This document shows, piece after piece, positions 33,869-42,489 of a DNA stretch of 64,000 bases. The translations under genes and the position numbers were made by a program. A model generated the notes under the pieces. The model saw only the letters and a program-made list of their open reading frames with translations, made no database searches and was not told the origin of the DNA. The DNA is taken from NCBI RefSeq assembly GCF_011752565.1, contig NZ_VWXK01000002.1, forward strand, positions 310,001-374,000, given 5' to 3'. This stretch comes from Pantoea sp. Ap-967 (lineage in GTDB: Bacteria; Pseudomonadota; Gammaproteobacteria; Pseudomonadales; Pseudomonadaceae). The first letter of the stretch is position 1. Every line of letters begins with the position of its first letter.

Positions 33869-33963
33869 GGTCGGTAGCCTGCAGAAGGCCGTGGAACTGC
33901 TCGGCAAGGTAGCGGCGCAATGCCTGCAACCGGCAACCCAACAACCCCCTTAAAATTCTATAC

Positions 33964-34065
33964 CTGCGGGTGAACAACCCCAAGGAGCGCGCCGTGCAGG
34001 CGCTTACCGAAGTGGGCCTGGCCCATCGCCTGGAGGCATTTCCAGCCACCCTGTCCGGCGGTGAA
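33964..34065 (+). pseudogene. fragment of an ABC transporter ATPase
   Basis: This frame gives LRVNNPKERAVQALTEVGLAHRLEAFPATLSGGE, the helical domain and ABC signature (LSGGE) of an importer ATPase of the amino-acid or sulfonate type. There is no Walker A before it, and directly after the signature the sequence breaks into unrelated AT-rich DNA. Only about 34 codons survive. The preceding solute-binding gene suggests a former ABC locus whose permease and most of the ATPase were deleted. Confidence 0.7.
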
Positions 34066-34609
34066 TCTTCTAAATCAGATAGTTGCGATTTTTCCATAGG
34101 CGCGAGCTTGCTGACGATGAATTGTCATCGGTAGCGACCTAACAGCCAACAAAATGCGTAAACCATATTTTATATATCACTATAAATGCATATTTTCGAT
34201 AATTAGAATAGAACCATAAAGTCTTTCAAAATATTTTCTTATAGAGATATGTTCTCTTCAGACCGACCACGGACAGGTGGAGGCAAAGGATCTCCGCTCC
34301 TTCGTCCGTATCCGTAGCCGACCATCGGCGTGGTAAATGGCCTTGGCATGCTGGCATCCGACATCACTTCCACTGTTGGTTGTCAGGAACTCGCGGCCAT
34401 GAACCATTCGCCGAATATCGCGCTCGATCACCCCGCCCTTGCCAGTGCCCTGGCACCCCTTGCACCTCTCGCCCACTTCGCGAATGCAGCCGATAACGAG
34501 CGCCTGCCAACGGTCACGGTCACCGCGCTGCTCAGCGTGCGTTACGGCCTCTAGTTCACGTTGAGCCAGCCGCCCGGCTGGCCACCACTTTCGATAAGGA
34601 ACATTCGAT
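34066..34609. other. AT-rich leader region before the amino-acid oxidase operon
   Basis: The first 190 bp (about 34130-34260) are strongly AT-rich, with tatatatcactataaatgca and further A/T runs, unlike the surrounding DNA. This could be a promoter for the oxidase operon; similar AT-rich leaders precede sulfur-starvation genes in Pseudomonas, but I cannot identify a CysB or sigma-54 site. The rest to 34609 has a 74-codon frame (34330-34554) ending TALLSVRYGL that I do not recognise; it may be a gene end. A fair ribosome site (aaggaa) lies nine bases before the 34610 start. Confidence 0.4.
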
Positions 34610-36190
34610 ATGGGACTCACCCGTAGGGATCTGATCGGCCACCTGATGGCCGCTGGCGGTTACGGCGCCGCCCTTGGCAGCCTGTCCGCGCTGGGCTTGC
34701 TGCCAAGCACGGCAGCCGCCACCAGCTTCGCCCCACTGGGCCTGCCGACCGCAGCCGGCAACGGCAAGCGCGTGCTGATCGTCGGTGCCGGCATCAGTGG
34801 CCTGGTCAGTGCCTATGAACTGCGCAAGGCCGGTTTCGAGGTACGCATCCTCGAAGCCCGCGAGCGGATCGGCGGGCGGGCCTGGACGCTGCGCAATGGC
34901 GACCGCATCGAACACAACGATGGCACTCGCCAGACGGTGCAGTTCGATGAGGGCCATTACTTCAACGCAGGCCCAGCGCGCCTGCCCAGCCATCACCTGA
35001 CCATCCTTGGCTACTGCCGCGAACTCGGCGTACCGCTGGAAGTGCTGGTCAACAGCAGCCGCAACGCCCTCGCCCAACCCGACCTCAGCCAGCCGCCATT
35101 GCTGTTGCGCCAGGCGGTCAACGATACCCGTGGCCATCTCAGCGAACTGCTGTCGCGCAGTGTCAGCAGCAAGGCACTGGACAAGCAGCTGGACGCCGCC
35201 GACCAAAAGGCGCTGCTGGATTTTCTCAAGGTCTACGGCGACCTCAACGAGCAACGCACGTACCAAGGCTCCGTGCGCGCCGGCTACAGCCGCTTCGCAG
35301 GCGCAGGTGAGCAGACGCCGATCCAGCGCCAACCGGTTGCCCTCAAACAGCTGCTCAACCCCAACCTGATGTTGCCACTGGTTTTTGACGAGATCCCTGA
35401 GTTTTCCGCGACCATGTTCCAGCCGGTGGGCGGCATGGACCAAATTGCCAAGGCGCTGTACGCCAAGGTGCAGGACGCGGTGCAGTTGCACGCCGAAGTG
35501 CAGGCGATCCAGACCTCCGACAGCGGGGCCCGCGTCAGCTGGCGTGACCGGCGCAGCGGCAAGACCCAAGTAGAGAGCGCTGACTACGCCATTGTCACGA
35601 TTCCCTTGCCACTGCTCGCCAAGGTCGAGCACAACTTCGGCAAACCGACGCAAGACGCCATCGAACTGGCCAAGCCGGACCTGGCCAACAAGGTGGCCTG
35701 GCAGGCGCCGCGCTTCTGGGAAAGCGAATTCCAGATCTATGGCGGCCTTTCCTACATCAACCACGAAGCGCGCCTGCTCTGGTACCCCAGCGACCACCTC
35801 AACAGCGCCCGTGGCGTGCTCATCGGCACCTACAACAACGGCGACGTGGCGCGCAAGTTCGCCAGCCAGTCGCTTGCCCAGCAATTGGCTTCATCGCGCA
35901 GTGCGGTGGAGTCGCTGCACCCCGGGCATGGCGGCAAATTGCAAAATGGCGTGGCCGTCAACTGGTCGAAAGTGCCCTTCAGCGAGAGCCCGTGGATCGT
36001 GCAAGACGAAGTGGCCGAGCCCGGTTACAGCCAGCTCAACCAGGCCAAGGGGCGCACCTGGCTGGCCAGCGATGCCCTGGCCCACGGTGGCGTCGGCATC
36101 TGGCAGAACACCGCCGCCGAGTCCGCGCGCCATGTGGTGAAGCAGATCGCCAACCACGCGCAACAACAGCAACGCGGCGTCGCCGCCTGA
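34610..36190 (+). CDS. Tat-exported flavin monoamine / L-amino-acid oxidase
   Basis: The 526-aa protein starts MGLTRRDLIGHLMAAGGYGAALGSLSALG, a twin-arginine signal, and is probably exported folded with FAD. GKRVLIVGAGISGLVSAYEL carries the GxGxxG at residues 59-64, followed by E-A-R-E-R-IGGRAW. YFNAGPARLPSHH matches the amino-acid-oxidase substrate region. LASDALAHGGVGIWQNTAAESA closes the FAD site. The expected reaction is L-amino acid or amine plus oxygen to imine and hydrogen peroxide. An exported RidA follows 16 bases later, which fits imine formation. The substrate is unknown. Confidence 0.82.
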   Translation: MGLTRRDLIGHLMAAGGYGAALGSLSALGLLPSTAAATSFAPLGLPTAAGNGKRVLIVGAGISGLVSAYELRKAGFEVRILEARERIGGRAWTLRNGDRIEHNDGTRQTVQFDEGHYFNAGPARLPSHHLTILGYCRELGVPLEVLVNSSRNALAQPDLSQPPLLLRQAVNDTRGHLSELLSRSVSSKALDKQLDAADQKALLDFLKVYGDLNEQRTYQGSVRAGYSRFAGAGEQTPIQRQPVALKQLLNPNLMLPLVFDEIPEFSATMFQPVGGMDQIAKALYAKVQDAVQLHAEVQAIQTSDSGARVSWRDRRSGKTQVESADYAIVTIPLPLLAKVEHNFGKPTQDAIELAKPDLANKVAWQAPRFWESEFQIYGGLSYINHEARLLWYPSDHLNSARGVLIGTYNNGDVARKFASQSLAQQLASSRSAVESLHPGHGGKLQNGVAVNWSKVPFSESPWIVQDEVAEPGYSQLNQAKGRTWLASDALAHGGVGIWQNTAAESARHVVKQIANHAQQQQRGVAA

Positions 36191-36205
36191 ACCAGGAACC
36201 TGCCC

Positions 36206-36703
36206 ATGAAAACCGCCGCCTTGCTACTTGGAACCCTTATGACCTTGTCTGCACTCAACGCCCAGGCCGACACCATCAAACGTGTCGCCCCACCTGGCTC
36301 CAACTTCCCCATTTCGCAACTGGTGACCGTGCCGGCAGGCGCCGCGCTGACCTTCGTGAGCGGCACCCTGCCGGACGTTGCCGACCCCAAGGCTGCACCG
36401 CAGACGATTGCGGCGTACGGCAACACCGAAACCCAGGCGTTTTCGGTACTGAGCAAGATCCGCACGGCGCTGCAAAGCCAGGGCCTGGACCTGGGCGATA
36501 TCGTGCAACTGCGGGTGTTTTTGGTCGGTGACCCGGCCAACGGCGGCAAGCTCGATTTCGCCGGCCTGCAGGCGGCCTACACAAAATTCTTCGCCACCGC
36601 CGACCAGCCCAATAAACCCACCCGCACGGCGTTGCAGGTCGTTGCCCTGCCGCTGCCAGGCGCGCTGGTCGAGATCGAAGCAATTGCCGCCAAGGCTCCC
36701 TAG
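36206..36703 (+). CDS. periplasmic RidA/YjgF-family imine deaminase
   Basis: The 165-aa protein has a cleavable signal peptide, MKTAALLLGTLMTLSALNAQA, unlike ordinary cytosolic RidA (about 130 aa). The mature chain keeps the family pattern and the catalytic arginine Arg140 in PTRTALQVVALPLPGALVEIEAIA. RidA hydrolyses enamines and imines to keto acids plus ammonia. Being exported and placed right after an exported oxidase, it should clear the imines that oxidase makes. The start codon and spacing suggest coupled expression. The assignment is strong; the partnership is inference. Confidence 0.85.
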   Translation: MKTAALLLGTLMTLSALNAQADTIKRVAPPGSNFPISQLVTVPAGAALTFVSGTLPDVADPKAAPQTIAAYGNTETQAFSVLSKIRTALQSQGLDLGDIVQLRVFLVGDPANGGKLDFAGLQAAYTKFFATADQPNKPTRTALQVVALPLPGALVEIEAIAAKAP

Positions 36704-36860
36704 CCACCCGTTCATAGAGAAAACGCTACCTCATTGAATTAGCAGGGACCCTGCGGGAGCGGCGATCTCCCACTGCGCACCATTCATTCCTTCTGCCGGG
36801 CCAGCCCGGCGGACAGGCTTCGTGCAAGCAAAAATCAATAGCGCCTCAGGAAGAGAGAGC

Positions 36861-39302
36861 ATGCCTTTACATCTGCCAACCGTCCACGTTCGACCCGCCT
36901 TGCTGGCACTGGCCGCCGCCGGCACCAGCCTGGGCGCCCCAACCACCTTCGCCGCCAGCAACGACGACCAGGCGACCACCTCGGCGCAACTGGGCACGGT
37001 GATCGTCACCGGCAACCGGGGCTCGGAGAAACGCACCGTCACCACCAGCCCGGTACCGATCGACGTGATCAGCGCCAAACAACTACAGGAAACCGGCAAA
37101 CCCGGCCTGATGGAAGCGCTGAGCGCCACCGTGCCCTCCTTCACCCTGCCGGAAAAAACCGGCTGGGACGCCAGCGGCATGGCCCGCGCGCCAAGCCTGC
37201 GTGGCCTCAACGCCGCTCAAGTGCTGGTGCTGGTCAACGGCAAGCGCCGGCATACCAGCGCCACCCTGAACATCAGCGGCATCCATGCCGGCGCCGCCCC
37301 CACCGACCTCGACCTGATCCCCATCAGCCTGATCGACCACGTCGAAGTACTGCGTGATGGCGCTGCCGCGCAATATGGCTCGGACGCCATCGCCGGGGTG
37401 ATCAACGTGATCCTCAAGGCCGACGAGTCCGGCACTTCGGTGACCAACGTCGGCCAGGGATACGACGGCAAGAAGCAGACCGTGCAGCAGAGCCTCAACA
37501 AGGGCTTCGAAATCGGTAATGGCGGCATCCTCCAGCTCGCGCTGGATGCGCGCAGCCAGAACGACGACAACAAGGCCAGCGCCAACGGCTATAGCTATGC
37601 AGAGGCTTATGAAAAGGCCGGCAAGGCAACCTATGGCGGTTACGGCACGCCGAAGATCAACTTGCTGACCCTGGGCTACAACGCCGAACTGCCAGTCAGC
37701 GACGACCTCACCTTGTACTCCTTCACCACCTATTCGCACCGCAAGGCCGAGCAGGGCCAGAACTTCCGCCTGCCGACCATCACCAACACCATCACCACCG
37801 GCCCCAATGGCTACCCCGCCGGCTACACGCCAACCTGGTACATCGATGAAGACGACTTCCAGGCGGCCCTTGGCGGGCGTGGCGAGATCGGCGAGTGGGC
37901 CTGGGACCTGTCCAGCACCTACGGGCGCAATGCCGCACTGCAAGGCACCACGCACAACCAGAACCCGTCGCTCGGCGAGGCGACGCCCAATCACTTCGAG
38001 TCCGGCACCTGGATTGCCACCCAACTGACCAGCAACCTCGACCTCAGCCGCAGCTTTGATATCGGCCTGGAAAAACCACTGGACCTGGCCGTGGGCCTGG
38101 AGCACCGCAAGGAAACCTATCAGGTCCGCGACGGTGACTGGGCCTCCTGGGCTAACGGTGGTTACTGCCGTGCCCCCGGTGATTGCGCCGCGTCCGGCGC
38201 CCAGGTCACCAACGGTATCTCGCCGGCCGAAGCCACCAGCACAAGCCGCAACAGCGTGGCAAGCTACATAGACGTCGGCTTCAACCCGCTGCCGCAGTGG
38301 TACTTGGGTGGCGCGCTGCGCTACGAACACTACAACCAGGGCGTCGGCGCCACCCGCAGCGGCAAGCTGACGACCCGCTACGACTTCACCCCTGAGTTCG
38401 CGGTGCGGGCAACCGTCAGCAACGGCTTCCGCGCGCCTTCGCTGGCCAACAGCCTGTTCAGTGCGCGCTCGACCACCTATGGCGTGGTCAATGGGGTTTA
38501 CCAGTCGATCAACTACGGCGTTCTGCCGGTCGAATCGGGCGCCGCTCAAGCGCTGGGGGCGACGGCGCTGAAACCCGAGCGCTCGACCAACTTCAGCCTC
38601 GGCGCCACCTTCCAGCCCAACGAGCGCCTGTCATTCACTGCCGACGCCTACGTGATCAACGTGCGCGACCGCATCACCCTGACCGGTACCCTGCTTGGCC
38701 CCGAAGTGACCCAGACCCTGCTTGCCAACGGCATCGACTCAACCACCGGAGGCAGCTACTTCACCAACGGCGCCAACACCCGTACCAAGGGCCTGGACCT
38801 GGTCGGCAACTACGACCAGGCCCTGGGCAACTGGGGCAAGGTGAAATGGACGGCGGCCTTCAACTGGAACCAGACCGACATCCTCAGCTACAAGGAAAAT
38901 GTCAGCATCCAGGGTGCCAACTACGCATTGATGGATCGCCAGGCCCGCAATTTCATCACCGATGTACAACCCAACACCAAGCTGATTCTTGGCGCCAACT
39001 GGCAGCTGGACCGCTGGACCAGCAACCTGACCCTGACCCGCTACGGCTCCTGGCGCGAAGTCAACTCCGCCGCTGACCGCAGCCTGGACCGCGAGTACAA
39101 GGCACGCTGGATCACGGATGTGGATGTGGGCTACCAGCTGACCAAGGACCTCAACCTGGCCGTGGGTGCGCAGAACCTGTTCGATATCTACCCCGAGCGC
39201 CAGAACCCCAGCAGCAAGACCATGACCAAAGGCTACGGCGCCTATTCGCCCTACGGCTTTACCGGTGGTTACTACTTCACTCGGCTGACCTACAACTTCT
39301 GA
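36861..39302 (+). CDS. TonB-dependent outer-membrane receptor
   Basis: The 813-aa protein (start 36861, with a purine-rich ribosome site; 36822 is less likely) has a signal peptide ending near TTFAAS. A TonB-box-like stretch is followed by the plug (VPIDVISAKQLQETGKPGLMEALSATVP, with the RGLNAAQVLVLVNGKRRHT block). A long beta-barrel ends GGYYFTRLTYNF, with aromatic last residue. It has no STN signalling domain, so it does not control an ECF sigma factor. It probably imports a substrate for, or product of, the adjoining oxidase or monooxygenase. The plug type resembles receptors for organic molecules rather than siderophores. Confidence 0.85.
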   Translation: MPLHLPTVHVRPALLALAAAGTSLGAPTTFAASNDDQATTSAQLGTVIVTGNRGSEKRTVTTSPVPIDVISAKQLQETGKPGLMEALSATVPSFTLPEKTGWDASGMARAPSLRGLNAAQVLVLVNGKRRHTSATLNISGIHAGAAPTDLDLIPISLIDHVEVLRDGAAAQYGSDAIAGVINVILKADESGTSVTNVGQGYDGKKQTVQQSLNKGFEIGNGGILQLALDARSQNDDNKASANGYSYAEAYEKAGKATYGGYGTPKINLLTLGYNAELPVSDDLTLYSFTTYSHRKAEQGQNFRLPTITNTITTGPNGYPAGYTPTWYIDEDDFQAALGGRGEIGEWAWDLSSTYGRNAALQGTTHNQNPSLGEATPNHFESGTWIATQLTSNLDLSRSFDIGLEKPLDLAVGLEHRKETYQVRDGDWASWANGGYCRAPGDCAASGAQVTNGISPAEATSTSRNSVASYIDVGFNPLPQWYLGGALRYEHYNQGVGATRSGKLTTRYDFTPEFAVRATVSNGFRAPSLANSLFSARSTTYGVVNGVYQSINYGVLPVESGAAQALGATALKPERSTNFSLGATFQPNERLSFTADAYVINVRDRITLTGTLLGPEVTQTLLANGIDSTTGGSYFTNGANTRTKGLDLVGNYDQALGNWGKVKWTAAFNWNQTDILSYKENVSIQGANYALMDRQARNFITDVQPNTKLILGANWQLDRWTSNLTLTRYGSWREVNSAADRSLDREYKARWITDVDVGYQLTKDLNLAVGAQNLFDIYPERQNPSSKTMTKGYGAYSPYGFTGGYYFTRLTYNF

Positions 39303-39317
39303 TGAAAGGATAACCCC

Positions 39318-40667
39318 ATGACTCAACGCAAACTGCACCTTGGCGCCATTCTCACCGGCGTGGGTACTACCCAGCACGAATGGCTGCACCCAGAGATACC
39401 TGGCGATGCCAGCATCGATATCGACTGGTACAAGCAACAGGCGCGCGCCGCCGAAGCGGCCAAGTTCGACTTCGTGTTCATCGTCGACAGCCCGTACATC
39501 ACCCCCGAGTCGGCGCCGCACTTTCTCAACCGCCTGGAGCCGTTGACCCTTCTGTCGGCGCTGGCGGGCGCCACCGAGCGCATTGGCCTGGTCGCCACCC
39601 TGACCACCTCCTATACCGAACCCTTCAACGTCGCTCGCCAGTTCGCCTCGCTGGACCATATCAGCCATGGCCGCGCCGGCTGGAATGTGGTCACCACCGG
39701 CCTGGAGGGTGCCGCCGGCAACTTCGGCCGCGAGCAGCATATCGACCACGGCGAGCGCTACCGCCGCGCCCATGAACACGTCGCCGTGGTACAAGGCTTG
39801 TGGGACTCCTACGAGGATGACGCCTTCCCCCGCGATAAAGCCAACAAGCGCTTCCTCACAGCCAGCAAGCAGCATCGTCTGGACCACCAGGGCGAGTTTT
39901 TCTCGGTCACAGGGCCGTTGAACATTTCCCGCTCGCCCCAGGGGCAGCCGGTGATCTTTCAAGCCGGGGTTTCTGAATCGGGTCGTGGCCTGGCGGCGCA
40001 GATCGCCGAAGGCATCTTCGCGGGCGTCGACAACTTCGAAGACGCGGTCGAGTACTACGCCGATATCAAACGGCGCACCGCCGAGGCGGGACGCAACCCC
40101 GATCATGTGCTGTTGTTCCCCGGCATCGACCCGATCATTGCCGATACCGACGAGCAGGCTCAGGCCATCGAACGCGAACGCAAGGGTGAGCTGGACCTCA
40201 ACAAGGCGCTGGTGCAACTGGGCCGCCCCTTCAACTATCACGACTTCAGCCAGTACGACCTTGACGCGCCCTTCCCGCAACTGGGCGACCTGGGCAGCAA
40301 CGGCTACCGTGGCCACGCCGAGCGCATCAAGCGCGTGGCCGCCGAACAGAACCTGACCCTGCGCCAGGCGGCCCTGCGCTTCGGCCAGCCCTACTCTAAG
40401 TTCGTCGGCTCACCGCTGACCGTGGCCAACGAGATCGAACGCTGGTTCCGCGAGAGTGCCGTGGACGGCTTCAACATTCATGTGGGCGCACCGAGCGACT
40501 TCGCCCGTTTCACCAACGAGGTGCTGCCGATCCTGCGCGAGCGCGGGCTGTTCCGTAGCGAGTATGAGGCCCGTACGTTGCGCGGGCACCTTGGGCTGGC
40601 AGTACCGCAGAACCGCCATGCATCATCGCCTCAGCACGCCACCGAGCGCGTCGAGGAAACGGTGTGA
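39318..40667 (+). CDS. LLM-class flavin-dependent monooxygenase (NtaA/DszA-like)
   Basis: The 449-aa protein starts KLHLGAILTGVGTTQHEWLHPEIPGDASIDIDWYKQQARAAEAAKFDFVFIVDS, and contains SHGRAGWNVVTTGLEGAAGNFGREQH and GQPVIFQAGVSESGRGLAAQIAEGIFAG, hallmarks of the NtaA/SnaA/DszA monooxygenases that use reduced FMN to cleave C-N or C-S bonds. It needs a separate flavin reductase, which is not in the cluster. It is the last of four collinear genes with 15-bp spacing to the receptor. The substrate is unknown; organosulfur or aminocarboxylate compounds are typical. Confidence 0.82.
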   Translation: MTQRKLHLGAILTGVGTTQHEWLHPEIPGDASIDIDWYKQQARAAEAAKFDFVFIVDSPYITPESAPHFLNRLEPLTLLSALAGATERIGLVATLTTSYTEPFNVARQFASLDHISHGRAGWNVVTTGLEGAAGNFGREQHIDHGERYRRAHEHVAVVQGLWDSYEDDAFPRDKANKRFLTASKQHRLDHQGEFFSVTGPLNISRSPQGQPVIFQAGVSESGRGLAAQIAEGIFAGVDNFEDAVEYYADIKRRTAEAGRNPDHVLLFPGIDPIIADTDEQAQAIERERKGELDLNKALVQLGRPFNYHDFSQYDLDAPFPQLGDLGSNGYRGHAERIKRVAAEQNLTLRQAALRFGQPYSKFVGSPLTVANEIERWFRESAVDGFNIHVGAPSDFARFTNEVLPILRERGLFRSEYEARTLRGHLGLAVPQNRHASSPQHATERVEETV

Positions 40668-40810
40668 GCCCTTGAGAGTCCACCCGCCGCCCTGGCGCCG
40701 CGCTGCAATGCGTGAGTGCCCAAAAATGCGATACGCGAACACCGGCGCTTGACATACACCACAACCCTGGGCTGCCGATCAAGCGCCCATCTCCAGGCCA
40801 GCGCCGCCCC

Positions 40811-40926
40811 GGTAGGAGCGAGCACAGCTCGCGATGGGGCGCGCAGCGGCCCCAGGGTTTCAGCCTCGCGGCTCATAGTGCTGGGGCTGCTTTGCAGCCC
40901 ATCGCGAGCTGCGCTCGCTCCTACCG
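40811..40926. repeat. long REP-type inverted element (copy B of three)
   Basis: The ends ggtaggagcgagcacagctc and its near-complement form arms of about 27 bp around a GC-rich centre containing a smaller hairpin. Close copies occur at 55721-55834 and 60466-60578. The whole element can fold into a cruciform. It lies between the monooxygenase and the GNAT gene, where transcripts converge. I see no coding capacity. Confidence 0.8.
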
Positions 40927-40931
40927 GGTCC

Positions 40932-41016
40932 TGTGGGAGCGGGCTTGTTCGCGAAGCAGGCGACGCTGTGGATGGCACCGGCTACGCCGGTGTTCGCGGG
41001 CAAGCCCGCTCCCACA
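40932..41016. repeat. inverted pair of REP elements
   Basis: Two REP units, tgtgggagcgggcttgttcg near 40932 and its inverted form ending gcccgctcccaca at 41016, face each other. Between them is an ACCGGCTACGCCGGT hairpin. This is the standard REP-pair layout of P. putida genomes and overlaps no gene. It precedes the convergent GNAT gene end at 41030. Confidence 0.85.
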
Positions 41017-41029
41017 GACCCTGCCCTCT

Positions 41030-41500
41030 TCATCCGATCAATCGCTTGCGCATGGGCGTGCATGCCAGTTCAAGCCCCGAAGGCGAGGTATAGATGCCGC
41101 TTTCCTCCCCGTGAAACCCACACCGATGGTAGAACGCAGTAGCATTTGGGGTCGCATCCAGATGTATTTCGGCAAGCCCGGCCTCACGCGCCAGCCGCTC
41201 CAGGTAATGGATCATGGACTTGCCAATTCCCTGCCCCATGAACCCCGGCAGGACAAATACAGCACCCAGCTCACCCGACTGGAAATCAATAAACCCCGTG
41301 GCCACCGCTGCTTCGCCCCACCATGCAATGTGGTACTGGCGCTCGACACTGGCCCGGTACCGGTCCGTCAACGGCACCTGCGTCCAGGCTTGAACCTGTT
41401 CTGGCGTGTAGACGGTAATACACTGGTGCCGTATAGCCTGAAGCCGGATATCGAAAGCGACTTCGGCGTCGCTGTACCTGGCTGGGCGGATCGCCAACAT
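41030..41500 (-). CDS. GNAT-family N-acetyltransferase
   Basis: The 156-aa protein has the acetyl-CoA site VFVLPGFMGQGIGKSMIHYLERLAREAG and the C-terminal NATAFYHRCGFHGEESGIY strand-helix of GNAT enzymes. I place the start at 41500 (MLAIRPARYSDAEV) because AAGGAG lies seven bases upstream; earlier ATGs are too close to it. It lies downstream of a possible leader peptide and terminator. It could acetylate a small amine, peptide or antibiotic; no substrate is evident. Confidence 0.82.
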   Translation of the reverse strand: MLAIRPARYSDAEVAFDIRLQAIRHQCITVYTPEQVQAWTQVPLTDRYRASVERQYHIAWWGEAAVATGFIDFQSGELGAVFVLPGFMGQGIGKSMIHYLERLAREAGLAEIHLDATPNATAFYHRCGFHGEESGIYTSPSGLELACTPMRKRLIG

Positions 41501-41540
41501 GCTCATACTCCTTATCATGTGTGCTCATGATCGGAGCATG

Positions 41541-41570
41541 AAAAAGCCCCGACCATTGTGGGCGGGGCTT
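41541..41570 (-). terminator. rho-independent terminator or attenuator upstream of GNAT gene
   Basis: On the minus strand AAGCCCCG and CGGGGCTT (41570-41563, 41551-41544) form an eight-base stem, with a T-run at its 3' side. It ends 41 bp before the GNAT start, so a transcript entering from the right would meet it before the gene. Together with the short frame at 41603-41665 it has the layout of an attenuator. Confidence 0.65.
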
Positions 41571-41602
41571 AGGGGATGCGTGGAATTTACGCGCGCAACG
41601 CC

Positions 41603-41665
41603 CTATGGCCCGCCGAAGGGGGACATCATGGGGCGCATCAAGGTTACGCAGTTGTAGTTCGTCAT
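41603..41665 (-). CDS. possible 20-aa leader peptide upstream of GNAT gene
   Basis: A short minus-strand frame from ATG (41665) to TAG (41603) would encode MTNYNCVTLMRPMMSPFGGP. It is followed 32 bp later by a strong terminator hairpin and then the GNAT gene, the order expected for transcription attenuation. A TTGACA lies at 41701-41696 but lacks a good -10 partner. No clear ribosome site precedes it, and it does not have a run of one regulatory amino acid, though three Met and two Asn occur. The call is tentative. Confidence 0.35.
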   Translation of the reverse strand: MTNYNCVTLMRPMMSPFGGP

Positions 41666-41857
41666 GAGGGCAACATCTCATGCTGCAGAAAAGCGTGTCA
41701 AATTTCGGGGCACAGGGGCACACGATAATGGCCTGCGGCCAACTAAGCGTGGACGTGAATGAATGGCCGCTTGCGACCCATTGCGGACGTGAATGCTCGG
41801 TGATTGCTTCGGCGCTTTTCAATGAGCATCATCGGGGTTCGACAAGGAGACGTCTCT

Positions 41858-42343
41858 ATGCCCCAACCAATGCTGCATCTTATTTCAGGAAAGATTGCAT
41901 CCGGTAAGTCAACGCTAGCCAAAAGCTTGGCAGCTGAAGGATCTACGATTCTGCTGAGTGAGGATAATTGGCTCTCACGGCTATACCCTGATCAGATCAA
42001 GTCAGTAACCGACTATGTGCGTCTTGCGCGCCAGATTCGGGAGGTGCTGGGCCCGCTCGTCATCGATGTTCTTCGGGCTGGAGTGCCTGTCGTTTTGGAT
42101 TTTCCTGCAAACACTCCTCAGGATCGACAATGGCTGCGCGACCTGGCTGACGCAGCCAAGGTTCCACATCGCGTCCACTACATCGAGGTCGACGATGATA
42201 CCTGTCGAGACAGGTTGCATCTTCGCAACCACAGAGGTGAACATGAGTTTGCGGCGACTGACGCAGAGTTCGATCTGATCACTAGCTATTTTCGAGCACC
42301 ACATGAAGATGAGGGGCTCCAGATTGAAGTTCACCGAAATTGA
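41858..42343 (+). CDS. small P-loop kinase-like ATPase
   Basis: From 41858 (AAGGAG eight bases upstream) the 161-aa protein has a Walker A motif GKIASGKST at residues 11-19. A LSEDNWLSRLYP segment could bind substrate, VVLDFPANTP is like Walker B, and CRDRLHLRN is a lid arginine region. This is the layout of small kinases such as the chloramphenicol-phosphotransferase-like and AAA_33 groups. The substrate is unknown. It stands alone between REP-like DNA and a siderophore receptor gene; its GC content is lower than its neighbours', suggesting later acquisition. Confidence 0.75.
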   Translation: MPQPMLHLISGKIASGKSTLAKSLAAEGSTILLSEDNWLSRLYPDQIKSVTDYVRLARQIREVLGPLVIDVLRAGVPVVLDFPANTPQDRQWLRDLADAAKVPHRVHYIEVDDDTCRDRLHLRNHRGEHEFAATDAEFDLITSYFRAPHEDEGLQIEVHRN

Positions 42344-42377
42344 CGAGCAGCCCCCGTGAGATTGAGTTATCTCCCAG

Positions 42378-42458
42378 GAATAATTGGCCCGAAATAGACG
42401 TAGGAGCGAGCACGGCTCGCGATGCGCCGCGCGGGCGGCGCTCGATCTCATGGGCGCA
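42378..42458. repeat. repeat element matching 51961-52041 in inverted orientation
   Basis: Starting at ggaataattggcccgaaata and running through gtaggagcgagcacggctcgc to ctcgatctcatgggcgc, this stretch is almost identical over about 80 bases to the reverse complement of 51961-52041. A short part recurs again at 52110-52143. It shares the gtaggagcgagc arm with the larger REP-type elements but has its own flanks. Confidence 0.7.
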
Positions 42459-42489
42459 AACGCTGTCAGGGTCAGCGCCCATCTCACGC

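Noticed and set aside
33852..34097. 81-codon minus-strand frame at the ABC fragment
   Set aside because: The plus-strand ABC signature LSGGE is a better explanation; the minus frame shows nothing recognisable.
34258..34620. 120-codon minus-strand frame over the oxidase leader
   Set aside because: It has no ribosome site, runs over the plus-strand start region and shows no family pattern.
40811..41016. CRISPR array
   Set aside because: The repeats are inverted REP-type palindromes without regular spacers, and there are no cas genes in the window.
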